From: Isoptericola variabilis
Lineage (GTDB): Bacteria; Actinomycetota; Actinomycetes; Actinomycetales; Cellulomonadaceae
Direction: 5' to 3'
DNA length: 41,203 bases
Assembly (NCBI RefSeq): GCF_001750215.1
Contig: NZ_LWGM01000004.1
Coordinates: forward strand, 1 to 41,203
Positions 9,686 through 18,098 of the stretch are shown here, one piece after another (position 1 is the stretch's first letter; the number at the start of each line of letters is the position of its first letter). The position numbers and the translations under genes are program-made. Below the pieces are notes generated by a model that saw only the letters and a program-made list of their open reading frames with translations, was not told the origin of the DNA and made no database searches.

Positions 9686-9745
9686 AGCGGGACAGGAGCG
9701 GGACAGGAGCGGGACAGGAGCGGGACAGGAGCGGGACAGGAGCGG
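9686..9745. repeat. Five direct 11-bp repeats: candidate integrase arm sites
   Basis: The unit agcgggacagg occurs five times head to tail (9686-9740), with a partial sixth (agcgg, 9741-9745). The same 11-mer is present just inside the right end (39257-39292). After each set comes a related GGATACC motif. Short direct repeats at both ends of an integrative element are typical of tyrosine-integrase arm-type binding sites. Confidence 0.85.
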
Positions 9746-9886
9746 ATACCCGTCCCCGACGCCACGCGCGAAGCTCCAGACCGACAACGCACTCACCCGA
9801 AGCGAGAGCGGCGACGCCGTCACGTCCTTGAGCCGTTTGCGTCGTCAGCCCGCGACTCCGCGACGATGAGTCGGAAACCCAAGCTC

Positions 9887-9944
9887 GCGAGCGAGGCCTT
9901 CAACCTGTGTAGGGCGAGAGACCTACCAGATTGAAGGCGCTCGC
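9887..9944. promoter_or_regulatory. Imperfect hairpin upstream of the defence operon
   Basis: Arms GCGAGCG/CGCTCGC (9887-9893 and 9938-9944) and CCTTCAA/TTGAAGG (9897-9903 and 9931-9937) nest around an inner GTAGG/CCTAC pair. It ends about 45 bases before the Mrr-like gene. It could be an operator, an attenuator, or the terminator of something lost. No function can be assigned. Confidence 0.5.
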
Positions 9945-9989
9945 CGTCAGGCCCGCCTGACCGGAACTCGCCACCTCCGGGCGCAGACT

Positions 9990-10613
9990 ATGAGCATGGC
10001 AGAGGACGAAGACGTCATCGCGTCTGTTACAGCGCACTACCCACCGGCAGACATGACGCCAGCGGAGTTCGAGCGGTTCGTGACCTCGCTCTTCGAGGGA
10101 ACTCAAGCCGGAGGCGCGATACAGAACCTCACCATCCAGAACCATGAGGTGATCCGAGGCGCCGACGGTGACTACGACTTCGACGCGACCGTCAGGTACG
10201 AGATCGCGGGGGGCATGTCCTTCCTGATCGTCGTCGAGGCAAAGATGCACAGGAACCCGATCAAGCGCGAGCTCGTTCAGGTTCTGCACCAGAAGATGCA
10301 GTCCGTCGGGGCGCAGAAGGCGGTACTCGTCTCGACCGCGCCGTTCCAGAGCGGAGCGTTGGCCTTCGCGACGACCCACGGCATCGCCCTGGTGACCGTC
10401 ACAGAAGGTCGCTTCACCTACGAGACGAAGGCCGCAGCTCCGAGGCCGCCGCTTACGCGGGCCGAAGCCTTCGAGCACTTCGGGCTTCCGACGTTCGTCG
10501 GCCACACGTACAGCCAAGGTGATCACGCAGGCACCACGCACATAACAACGATGTCTCCCGAGTACCCAGATCTCCTCGCCAAGCACCTGCTCGCTGACCA
10601 GACAACGCAATGA
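9990..10613 (+). CDS. Mrr-like restriction endonuclease (PD-(D/E)XK)
   Basis: This 207-aa protein has the Mrr-type nuclease fold pattern. An N-terminal helix (MTPAEFERFVTSLFE) is followed by a strand with an acidic residue (DYDFDATVRYE), the E-x-K strand (LIVVEAKMH), and a helix-strand segment (QVLHQKMQSVGAQKAVLVSTAPFQSGALAFATTHGIALV). In this family the segment shapes the catalytic core and recognises DNA. No separate DNA-specificity domain is evident. It precedes the Mrr-NACHT gene by 87 bases on the same strand and shares its N-terminal helix pattern, so the two probably form one defence unit. There is no methyltransferase nearby, so it is either modification-dependent or controlled by its partner. 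Confidence 0.82.
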   Translation: MSMAEDEDVIASVTAHYPPADMTPAEFERFVTSLFEGTQAGGAIQNLTIQNHEVIRGADGDYDFDATVRYEIAGGMSFLIVVEAKMHRNPIKRELVQVLHQKMQSVGAQKAVLVSTAPFQSGALAFATTHGIALVTVTEGRFTYETKAAAPRPPLTRAEAFEHFGLPTFVGHTYSQGDHAGTTHITTMSPEYPDLLAKHLLADQTTQ

Positions 10614-10700
10614 CCGGCATCGCCCTCACCGCCAGCGCAACCCTTGCGTCTTCATCGGCCATATCACGCCAGCCGCAGCTCTGCCGCATGTCGATCACCC

Positions 10701-13586
10701 ATGGCTGAGGGTTTGACGAGGCAGGATGTCATCGTGCCTTACGCGATCGAAGAGCTTGGACCGCTCGAGTTCGAGCGGATGGTCCAAGCTCTGTTGCTCT
10801 GCGACTACGGCTCGACGGTGCAGGTGTTTGGCACGGGAGCCGACGACGGCAGAGACGCTACGTTCGAGGGCTCACCCTCACCTCAGCAGGCTGCCGCGAC
10901 GCCACAATCGTGGCGCGGCTACCACGTGTTTCAGGTGAAGTTCCGCGAACGGCCAGGGTCGCCACGCGACAACAAGACCTGGCTGCTGTCGCAGGTACGC
11001 GCCGAACTGCGGGCGTGGAGCGAAACCATCGTGCGGGACGGCAAGCGGGAGTTCAAGCGGAAGGGTCCCCGGCCCGAGTACTTCATCGTGGTCACGAACG
11101 TCGGCCTCTCTGGCCAAGTCGGCGGGGGGCTCGACGCAGTCGAGAGCGCCATCCGCGACCACGCTGCAGAGCCGAAGAACAACTGGCCTCTGAAGGATTG
11201 TCAGGTCTGGGACCGGACGAAGGTCGAACGCCTCTTGGACGCCCACGCGAGCGTGCGGCAGCGCTTCAACGGTTTGCTCACCGCAGGGGATGTGGTTGCG
11301 GCGCTCGAGCAAGGCGCGATGACGCTTCCGTCCCTACCTCTTGAGGAGACCCTCCCGGTACTCGAGGAGCACGCCAGGATCGAGCTGGCACACGGCGGCA
11401 AGGTGAAGCTCGGAGAAGCCGGGCAGGTTGCCAACGAGCGGCTTGACCTTGCAGGCGTGGCAGTCGACCTACCGGCGCATCTGGAGGGCGAGCCCGACCC
11501 CGCGAAAGACGTACGGGTACTGCGCCACGTCCTCGACGTGGGCAATCGCATCCAGCGGCCAACTGTGCGCGGCGAAAGCAGTCCCCACCTTCTTCTGTTG
11601 GGCGGCCCTGGGCAAGGGAAGACAACGCTCGGGCGCATCCTCGTACAGAGCTACAGGGCTGCTCTCCTCGCCGACCGGCCCCTGCTGACCACCGACGTGC
11701 GACAGGCGGTTGACGCCTCCTTGGAGCGCGCGGAGCAGATCGGTTTGCCCCGCATCGCGAATCGACGCTGGCCATTTCGGATCGACCTGGCCGAGTACGC
11801 CTCCCACGTAGCGGGCGGCGCGCCCCCGACGCTTACTACCTACATCGCGAGTCGGATCAACGACGCCACCGGACAGGACTTCACTCCGATCAGCGTTCGT
11901 CGATGGCTCCGCGCCTGGCCATGGCTGCTCGTGCTCGATGGCTACGACGAGGTTGCCTCAGCGTCGGCGCGCGAGCAGATCGCTGGCGCCGTCAACGCGT
12001 TGTTGCAGACCGCTCAGTCGGAGGACGCGGACCTGCTCATCGTCGCGACCACGCGACCTCAGGGCTACGGCGATGAGTTGCCACAGGCTCTGCACAAGCT
12101 TGAACTGCTCAGTTTGTCTCGCGAAGACGCCATCGCCTACGCAACCCGGCTCACGGACATGCGCCTGGGCAAGGACGCCGAACGCAGCGAGGTGATAGAC
12201 CGAATCACCGCTGCTGTGGACAATGACGTGACCGGCCGCCTCATGCGGACGCCTCTACAGGTGATGATCCTGACCCTTCTGCTTGAGAGCAGACGGCGAC
12301 CACCGCAAGACCGTGCGGCGCTCTTTCAGAGTTACTACGACGTCATCTACGACCGAGAGCAGCAGAAGAAGAACTATCTGTCGGACGTACTGCAGGACTA
12401 CCGCCAGGACGTCGACGCCATCCACCACACCGTCGGGCTCACGCTTCAGGTGCGTAGCGAGGACACGGAGGGCGACTTCGACGCTGCGATGGCGGCTGAC
12501 GAGTTCCGCGAGATCGTTCGGCACCGCCTGGAGGCCCAGGAGCACACCGGAGCCGAACTCGGCCGACTCGTCGACGATCTAACGAAGGCCGCGCGCGATC
12601 GCCTCGTCTTGCTGGCGGCTTCCGGGCAGGACCTCGTCAGCTTCGATCTCCGCAGCATTCAGGAGTACATGGCCGCGAAGGCGCTAACGGCTGGCTCTGA
12701 GCGGGACGTCCTCGCGAACCTGACGGCCATCGCTCCGTCAGCGTACTGGCGCAACACATGGCTCCTGGCAGTCGGGGTCCTCTACCACGAGAAGCCACAC
12801 CTGTTTGATCAGATGCTCCAGTCAATGCGCAACGTCGACTCTGGCGAGAATGACTGGTTGAGCCTCCTGGTCGCGACAGGCCCAAGGCTTGCAGCCGAAG
12901 TCCTTGATGACGGAGTCGCCGCAAGGAACCCTCGACACCTGCGACACCTGATCGTGCTCGCGATGGAAGCGCTCGACGGTGCCAACATCGGTGCGGCTCG
13001 CCTCGGCGCGATACTCGCGGACCTTCCCGACCTCAATGACATGAACCGCACGGTCATCATCGACGGGATTGAGCGTGCACTCAAGGCGGGACCCGAGAAC
13101 CGCGCGGCCGCAGTGTCTGTGCTTCGGGGGCTTGCCCGGTCGCAACGCACCGGACCGCTCTTCACCAAGGCTCGACAATTGCTCTCTGCTCACACGAAAC
13201 GCTCGGGCAGCGGACAGCCTGGGGAGATGCCTGGATCAGTGACCTTCGCCGACGCGCTCCCTGCTGCGGCTTTGACATGGCACGCGCCGTCAGCCCCAGC
13301 GGGGTTCCGCGATGAACTGCGCAAGATCGAAACTACGCGCGACCACACAGGCCGATTTGAGTTGCCCGGCCACATTCCGCTCTTGGCGAGCGCGTTCGAG
13401 GTGGTGGCAGACCCGCCGGCACTGCAGATAGTCGTCGAGGCAATCCGAGCTATCGATGAGCAGAATTGGACTGCGCGCGCCGCCATCACGTCAATCCTTT
13501 GGCGCGCGCGCCAGCGACTGCCCGTTGCCTATCAACTATCAGGTGTCGAAGTCAGTCCGCGGCAGGGGAATCTCTCAGACCCCTGA
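10701..13586 (+). CDS. NACHT/STAND NTPase with N-terminal Mrr-like nuclease
   Basis: This 961-aa protein is built like a prokaryotic NLR-type immune sensor. Residues 1-150 form an Mrr-like nuclease (PLEFERMVQALL helix, D52 in GRDATFEG, and Q78-V-K80 in the QxK version of the active site). A NACHT ATPase follows, with Walker A GGPGQGKTT (301-309, K307) and Walker B LLVLDGYDEV (D413, D416, E417). The C-terminal 400 residues are helical and would be the sensor. Avs and bNACHT proteins share this plan: they oligomerise on binding a phage protein and activate the N-terminal effector. This one is shorter than classical Avs proteins. The ATG at 10701 is preferred over an upstream TTG because the domain begins there. 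DNA cleavage upon phage sensing is inference. Confidence 0.85.
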   Translation: MAEGLTRQDVIVPYAIEELGPLEFERMVQALLLCDYGSTVQVFGTGADDGRDATFEGSPSPQQAAATPQSWRGYHVFQVKFRERPGSPRDNKTWLLSQVRAELRAWSETIVRDGKREFKRKGPRPEYFIVVTNVGLSGQVGGGLDAVESAIRDHAAEPKNNWPLKDCQVWDRTKVERLLDAHASVRQRFNGLLTAGDVVAALEQGAMTLPSLPLEETLPVLEEHARIELAHGGKVKLGEAGQVANERLDLAGVAVDLPAHLEGEPDPAKDVRVLRHVLDVGNRIQRPTVRGESSPHLLLLGGPGQGKTTLGRILVQSYRAALLADRPLLTTDVRQAVDASLERAEQIGLPRIANRRWPFRIDLAEYASHVAGGAPPTLTTYIASRINDATGQDFTPISVRRWLRAWPWLLVLDGYDEVASASAREQIAGAVNALLQTAQSEDADLLIVATTRPQGYGDELPQALHKLELLSLSREDAIAYATRLTDMRLGKDAERSEVIDRITAAVDNDVTGRLMRTPLQVMILTLLLESRRRPPQDRAALFQSYYDVIYDREQQKKNYLSDVLQDYRQDVDAIHHTVGLTLQVRSEDTEGDFDAAMAADEFREIVRHRLEAQEHTGAELGRLVDDLTKAARDRLVLLAASGQDLVSFDLRSIQEYMAAKALTAGSERDVLANLTAIAPSAYWRNTWLLAVGVLYHEKPHLFDQMLQSMRNVDSGENDWLSLLVATGPRLAAEVLDDGVAARNPRHLRHLIVLAMEALDGANIGAARLGAILADLPDLNDMNRTVIIDGIERALKAGPENRAAAVSVLRGLARSQRTGPLFTKARQLLSAHTKRSGSGQPGEMPGSVTFADALPAAALTWHAPSAPAGFRDELRKIETTRDHTGRFELPGHIPLLASAFEVVADPPALQIVVEAIRAIDEQNWTARAAITSILWRARQRLPVAYQLSGVEVSPRQGNLSDP

Positions 13587-13904
13587 CCGCACGTCGTCCC
13601 GCGCGAGCGTGGGCGCGCCCGAGGGCCTAACCGGTAAAGGCAGGCGAGGTTCCTTCGTTCATTCTGGGAGCCGCCTCGCTCGTTGGGCGCCCACGCTGAC
13701 GCCAATCTCGGTCCGATGGGCTGCGGGCAGCGCACGTATGGCTGAAGGACGGTTGGCCCCCCCACGGAGAACCACCACCCCGGTACTCGCGGGAAAAATC
13801 GACGCGCGAACGCGGCACCGCGCGTCAAGACCGGCTATGCGAAGGTGTTCAGGCATGCTGGATTCGGCTCGCGACGGCGAGTGCAGGCTGACTTGTGAGG
13901 CAAC
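13587..13904. other. Intergenic region before the SIR2 gene
   Basis: These 318 bases between the NACHT and SIR2 genes contain no credible gene. The spacing suggests the SIR2 gene has its own promoter. I could not fix a -35/-10 pair with confidence. Confidence 0.5.
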
Positions 13905-16900
13905 GTGCATTTCGCTGGTATCGACGTTCCGCAGGAGCTCGTCACCGCACACGCGGAGGGCGACGTCGTCTTCTTCGTTGGAGCGGGCGCATCGGTGCCC
14001 GCTCCCACCTCGCTGCCAGGCTTCCGCGAACTCACGACCCAAGTCGCGGAACGGCTGAGCGAGGAGCCGCCGACCGACGAAGATCTCAAGGAACCGGACC
14101 TCTACCTCGGACGCCTTGACGCCGACCCACGTGTCGACGTTCATCGGATCGTCGCTAACGAGATCGGCCGGAGCATTAAGCGGAATCGGCTGCATGAAGC
14201 CTTGGCAACGCTCGCAGCAGCACCGGGCCCAACTCGCATGGTAACGACCAACTATGACGACTTCCTCCACGATGCGTTGCAGGCTGCGCACGCTGAACAC
14301 TTGGTCTTCGAGGCCCCAGCGCTGCCTCTCGGTAACGACTTCGAGGGGCTCGTTCATCTACACGGCAGACTCGGGCAGCCACCCCAGCGTCTGGTGATCA
14401 CCGACGCCGATTTCGGCACCGCGTACATCACTCGAGGTTGGGCACCCGCGTTCTTACGCGACCTGTTCTCACGCTTCGTGGTCTGCTTCGTGGGCTACAG
14501 CCACGACGACCGCATGATGGACTACCTCGCCAAGGGTCTTCCATCAGATGCACGACAGCGGTACATCATCACCGACCGCGACGAGCCAGCGCATTGGAAG
14601 CAACGCAAGATCGTCCCGATCTGCTACCCGCATCGCCAGCACGACGTTGTAGTCGACCTACTGGCCCAATGGGGTGCGTGGGCGGCAGATACGCCGTTCG
14701 ACCGCGCCCAGCGCGTGCGCGCGTTGGCCGCTGAAGCGCCTCCTGCCGATCCCAATGCAGAAGACTTCTTGATCGCGTCGCTCGAAGATCGGACCTTGGC
14801 CGCCGAAGTGTGCCAGATCGCGACCGGTCGGCGTTGGTCGGCGTGGATGACCAAGCAGCGACCTTTCCGCGCCCTACTTGGCGAGTCTCTCGAACGCCCC
14901 GTCGACCCTGGCGTGCTGGCGGCAGTAGCACGTTGGGCGGCAGACGCCGCACTCTCACCGGATACCCTCGAAGCCGTCTACGAGGCGGTCATCGAAGGTA
15001 CTGGAACGATCGCACCAGACTTCATATCTCAGCTGCTCCGGCGTCTCGCAGTCGGCGAGGTCGAGCCAAAGCACCGCTCCATCTGGCTGCGATGGGCCGC
15101 GACCGCCGCCCCGCGCGAGCACAGAGCACTGCTACAGGACTTCGAGATGGTGTGGGCATCGGACGTTGTGCTGTCGGAGCCAGACACCCTCCTACTGCTG
15201 GAGCGTCTGACTGGCCCCTGGTCGATGCGGAAGCGCCCGTTCTACGCCGACGCCCAGACCGCAGAGTTGGCCGTTTCTGGTTGGGAACTACAGGAGGGCG
15301 TCGATCGACGCCTGGGGAACCTCGAGGTGGCCGTGCGCCGGGAGCTCCTCACGTGGCTCACCGGCTTCTTTGAGGCCGCTCATCGCCGTACCGCTTCTGG
15401 AGGCCTCTCCGACCCTTGGAGCTCTCTCCGTTGGTCGATATCAGAGCGGAGTCCCGAGGCAGCACACGGAAGCTTCCACGCTCCAAGCGTGCTCACCGAT
15501 TTGGCCCGCGACAGCCTCGCGAAGGCTTTCGAAGACGATGCGTCTTACGCCTCGTCCCTACGGGACCTCTGGCTGGATAGTTCAGCCCCCCTCCTCCAGC
15601 GCCTCGCCATCCACAGTCTCAGCGTGTGCACCGACGTGTCGGCGACGGATCGGATTGCGGCAGTGATGCGCCGCGGGTTGCTGTTCGCCCACGACGTCCG
15701 CGACGACATCTACGCGCTTCTTGCCGCCACGGCCCCGGAACTGGACGCCGCCAGCCTGGAAGCGCTCCTGGACGCCGTCAGCCAAGGACCAGCCGTTGCT
15801 GAGCATGTCCTGTGGGATGACTCGGAATTCGCTCAACAGGTTCGAGACCACGAGGTCTTCCGACTCTTTCGTTGGTTACAAAAGCACCGCCCTGAGATGA
15901 CCCAACCCAAGGAGCTGGAGGCGATCATCGGCCGACACCCGTCCTGGGTGTTGGAGGAACAGCCCAGCCTCGGTCGCCCCCATCGAGAAAGGGCGAGAAA
16001 CAGTGAGGATGAGTTGCCCTGGCCCCTTGAAGAGTTCCACAAGATGCTCGCGGTGAACGCGGAGGCCGCGCTGTCGGAACTCGAGCTCTACACGCGCAGC
16101 GATCGTGGCTACTTGTGGCCCGTCAGTGACATGCTCGCCCGGACCGTCCAGAAGTGGCCCGATGACGGGTTCAAGGTCTGGACGGCTACCGCTGAGTCAA
16201 CCATTCGGGAACGCGTGCTCTCAGGGTGGGGCGAAGCCCCGTTGACGGAAGGTCAACTGGATCGCGTCGCTGCACTCCTCTTGAGCAGCGACCTTCGCAG
16301 ACTCAGCCGCGCCGTCGCGCGGCTCCTCCATCCTTGGACCAACGATGAAGCGTTGCACGATCGCTGGATTAAGCATCGCCATGGTCGTGAACTCGCCCGC
16401 CGCGCGCTCGCCTTCTCCGAACCCGACGACGCGCACGTCGCCGGTAGAGATCCCTATGCATCAGCAATAAGCAGCACGGTCGGCACGCTGGCTGAGTACT
16501 GGATCGAGGTCGCGGTCGTCGAGGCCCGGGGCGGGCAACACCCCGGCGGCGGGCTCTCTGAGCAGACTGCCGCGGCGCTCTCCGATCTGGTGAACCAGTC
16601 CGACCCCTCAGAGCACGCTGTCGTACCGCTGCTGGCGCAGCTCGACTTCCTGTACGCCGCCGACCCGAAATGGACGCAAACCAACCTGCTCCACCGACTC
16701 GACCCCGCATCACATAGCTGGCCAGAGATCGATCCCCTTTGGCGCGTGGTGCTTCACGGCAGGATCAGTGACGAACTTCGCGACGCAGGGCTACGGGATT
16801 GGGTACTTGGCTGCGCAGCCTCCGCCGGGGACAACATCACGACTGAGCTGGCCCGCGAGGCGGCTTGGATCACCGTCCGCAGTTCCATCGATGACCTCAC

Positions 16901-17420
16901 ACGGTTGAACTGGATCGCACGCTTCGTTCGATCGGCCGTCGATCCACTCGTCGTGTCATGGACTCACGAGGTCGCCAGGATGACCCGGGACTTGACGGAG
17001 GACGCGCGCACATCGTTGTGGAAGCGTTGGATGCGGCGACACCTGGAGCGTCGCGTCGAAGGCCTGCCCAAGAAGCTCACTACGACCGAAGCGACGGCAC
17101 TGCTCACCTGGGTGGCGGTGCTTCGTGAGTCTCGGGACATCAGTGAAGCCGTGGACATCCTCCTACGGGCGGAAGTGGGCTTCGGGGCGTCCTCAAGCCT
17201 TCCGGCGCACCTCTACATCGACAAGGCCGGCCTCCACTCCGCGCCCGGTGAATGGTCGCGACTGATCGCAGGGATGCTTGAGCTCACCACATCCCTTGAG
17301 GGTCACACCGCGTGGTCGGTCAGACGCATGGTAAGGATGCTCGCCGAGCAAGGTGGCGACCAGGAGGACCTGGCTCGGATCGAGCAAGCGTTGTACAACC
17401 TCGGACATGGGACGCCTTGA
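13905..17420 (+). CDS. Large SIR2-domain protein, candidate NAD-depleting defence factor
   Basis: This 1171-aa protein starts with a SIR2-like NAD-binding domain: GAGAS (26-30), TTNYD (114-118, with the catalytic-type N116), HLHG (151-154, H153) and VCFVGYSHDD (193-202). The remaining 850 residues are helical and repetitive in feel, with no motif I can name. From memory the N-terminal pattern (FAGIDVPQEL...VVFFVGAGAS) resembles SIR2 proteins annotated with DUF4020. SIR2 domains in phage defence (DSR, Thoeris and SIR2-Argonaute systems) cleave NAD to stop infected cells. The start is GTG at 13905, directly before the domain. It lies 318 bases after the NACHT gene on the same strand, so it may be an independent system within the same island. 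Confidence 0.85.
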   Translation: MHFAGIDVPQELVTAHAEGDVVFFVGAGASVPAPTSLPGFRELTTQVAERLSEEPPTDEDLKEPDLYLGRLDADPRVDVHRIVANEIGRSIKRNRLHEALATLAAAPGPTRMVTTNYDDFLHDALQAAHAEHLVFEAPALPLGNDFEGLVHLHGRLGQPPQRLVITDADFGTAYITRGWAPAFLRDLFSRFVVCFVGYSHDDRMMDYLAKGLPSDARQRYIITDRDEPAHWKQRKIVPICYPHRQHDVVVDLLAQWGAWAADTPFDRAQRVRALAAEAPPADPNAEDFLIASLEDRTLAAEVCQIATGRRWSAWMTKQRPFRALLGESLERPVDPGVLAAVARWAADAALSPDTLEAVYEAVIEGTGTIAPDFISQLLRRLAVGEVEPKHRSIWLRWAATAAPREHRALLQDFEMVWASDVVLSEPDTLLLLERLTGPWSMRKRPFYADAQTAELAVSGWELQEGVDRRLGNLEVAVRRELLTWLTGFFEAAHRRTASGGLSDPWSSLRWSISERSPEAAHGSFHAPSVLTDLARDSLAKAFEDDASYASSLRDLWLDSSAPLLQRLAIHSLSVCTDVSATDRIAAVMRRGLLFAHDVRDDIYALLAATAPELDAASLEALLDAVSQGPAVAEHVLWDDSEFAQQVRDHEVFRLFRWLQKHRPEMTQPKELEAIIGRHPSWVLEEQPSLGRPHRERARNSEDELPWPLEEFHKMLAVNAEAALSELELYTRSDRGYLWPVSDMLARTVQKWPDDGFKVWTATAESTIRERVLSGWGEAPLTEGQLDRVAALLLSSDLRRLSRAVARLLHPWTNDEALHDRWIKHRHGRELARRALAFSEPDDAHVAGRDPYASAISSTVGTLAEYWIEVAVVEARGGQHPGGGLSEQTAAALSDLVNQSDPSEHAVVPLLAQLDFLYAADPKWTQTNLLHRLDPASHSWPEIDPLWRVVLHGRISDELRDAGLRDWVLGCAASAGDNITTELAREAAWITVRSSIDDLTRLNWIARFVRSAVDPLVVSWTHEVARMTRDLTEDARTSLWKRWMRRHLERRVEGLPKKLTTTEATALLTWVAVLRESRDISEAVDILLRAEVGFGASSSLPAHLYIDKAGLHSAPGEWSRLIAGMLELTTSLEGHTAWSVRRMVRMLAEQGGDQEDLARIEQALYNLGHGTP

Positions 17421-17700
17421 CGGGTCCCGCAGGTTCACACCACGGCGGTGGCCTACGTCGGCAGCGGGTGCTCGCCATAGCGAGTCGCTGAGGGCTGGCC
17501 TCCCGCTTTCATAGTTCTTCATAAAGTGTCGGGAGGGAGGCGGCGGAGTCCGTCACGGGCTCGCGCACGCGCCCCTGCCGCCGGAGTTGAGCTCCTCGGG
17601 TGCGACGGTCACCTCGCCGTGCGCCTGCCTCATCAAGCAGGTCCGGCGCCTCCCACGTGTCGAGGCCGCACCCGCCGACTCCACATCGACCCACGTGCGC

Positions 17701-18057
17701 TCAGCTGCCGGCGTACCTCCGAGCCAGCTTTCTACCCTCACGGCCGTTCCACCCAGGCATCAGCTCCTCGAGGCGCTGCTGGGTCCACTCACTCAACTGA
17801 CCGGCGTCATAGCGCCGATGCAACCCCACGAGCCACGCGCCGACGACCTTGAACTCCAAAGAGGGCGGGAAGTCAGTACCAACGAACCAGCGAGCCTCCG
17901 GCCCGTTCCAACCCGGCATGTGCACGTCAAGGTACGCGCGCGCCTCACTGTCGAGGTCTCCCGCGTCGTAAGCGCGGTGCTGCTCCCGAAGGAACAGAGC
18001 GAGCTCATCCTGACTGCACTCAAAGTTCGATCGTCCGTGGTTGTCCATGCTCTCCAC
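17701..18057 (-). CDS. Small protein with two helicase-associated (HA) repeats
   Basis: This 118-aa protein carries two copies of the helicase-associated domain pattern. Residues 22-50 read LREQHRAYDAGDL...LDVHMPGW, and residues 75-103 read LVGLHRRYDAGQL...LEELMPGW. HA domains are found in strings at the C-terminus of large helicases and are thought to bind nucleic acid. Here they stand alone with no helicase. It is divergent from the first of three recombinase genes and may share its control region. Met-4 is an alternative start. Confidence 0.7.
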   Translation of the reverse strand: MESMDNHGRSNFECSQDELALFLREQHRAYDAGDLDSEARAYLDVHMPGWNGPEARWFVGTDFPPSLEFKVVGAWLVGLHRRYDAGQLSEWTQQRLEELMPGWNGREGRKLARRYAGS

Positions 18058-18098
18058 AGTGCGCGGCCAACGCCCACACGCAGTCGGCCCACGAAGCA

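Noticed and set aside
9686-9745. CRISPR-like array
   Set aside because: The 11-bp units are contiguous with no spacers, and no cas gene is present.
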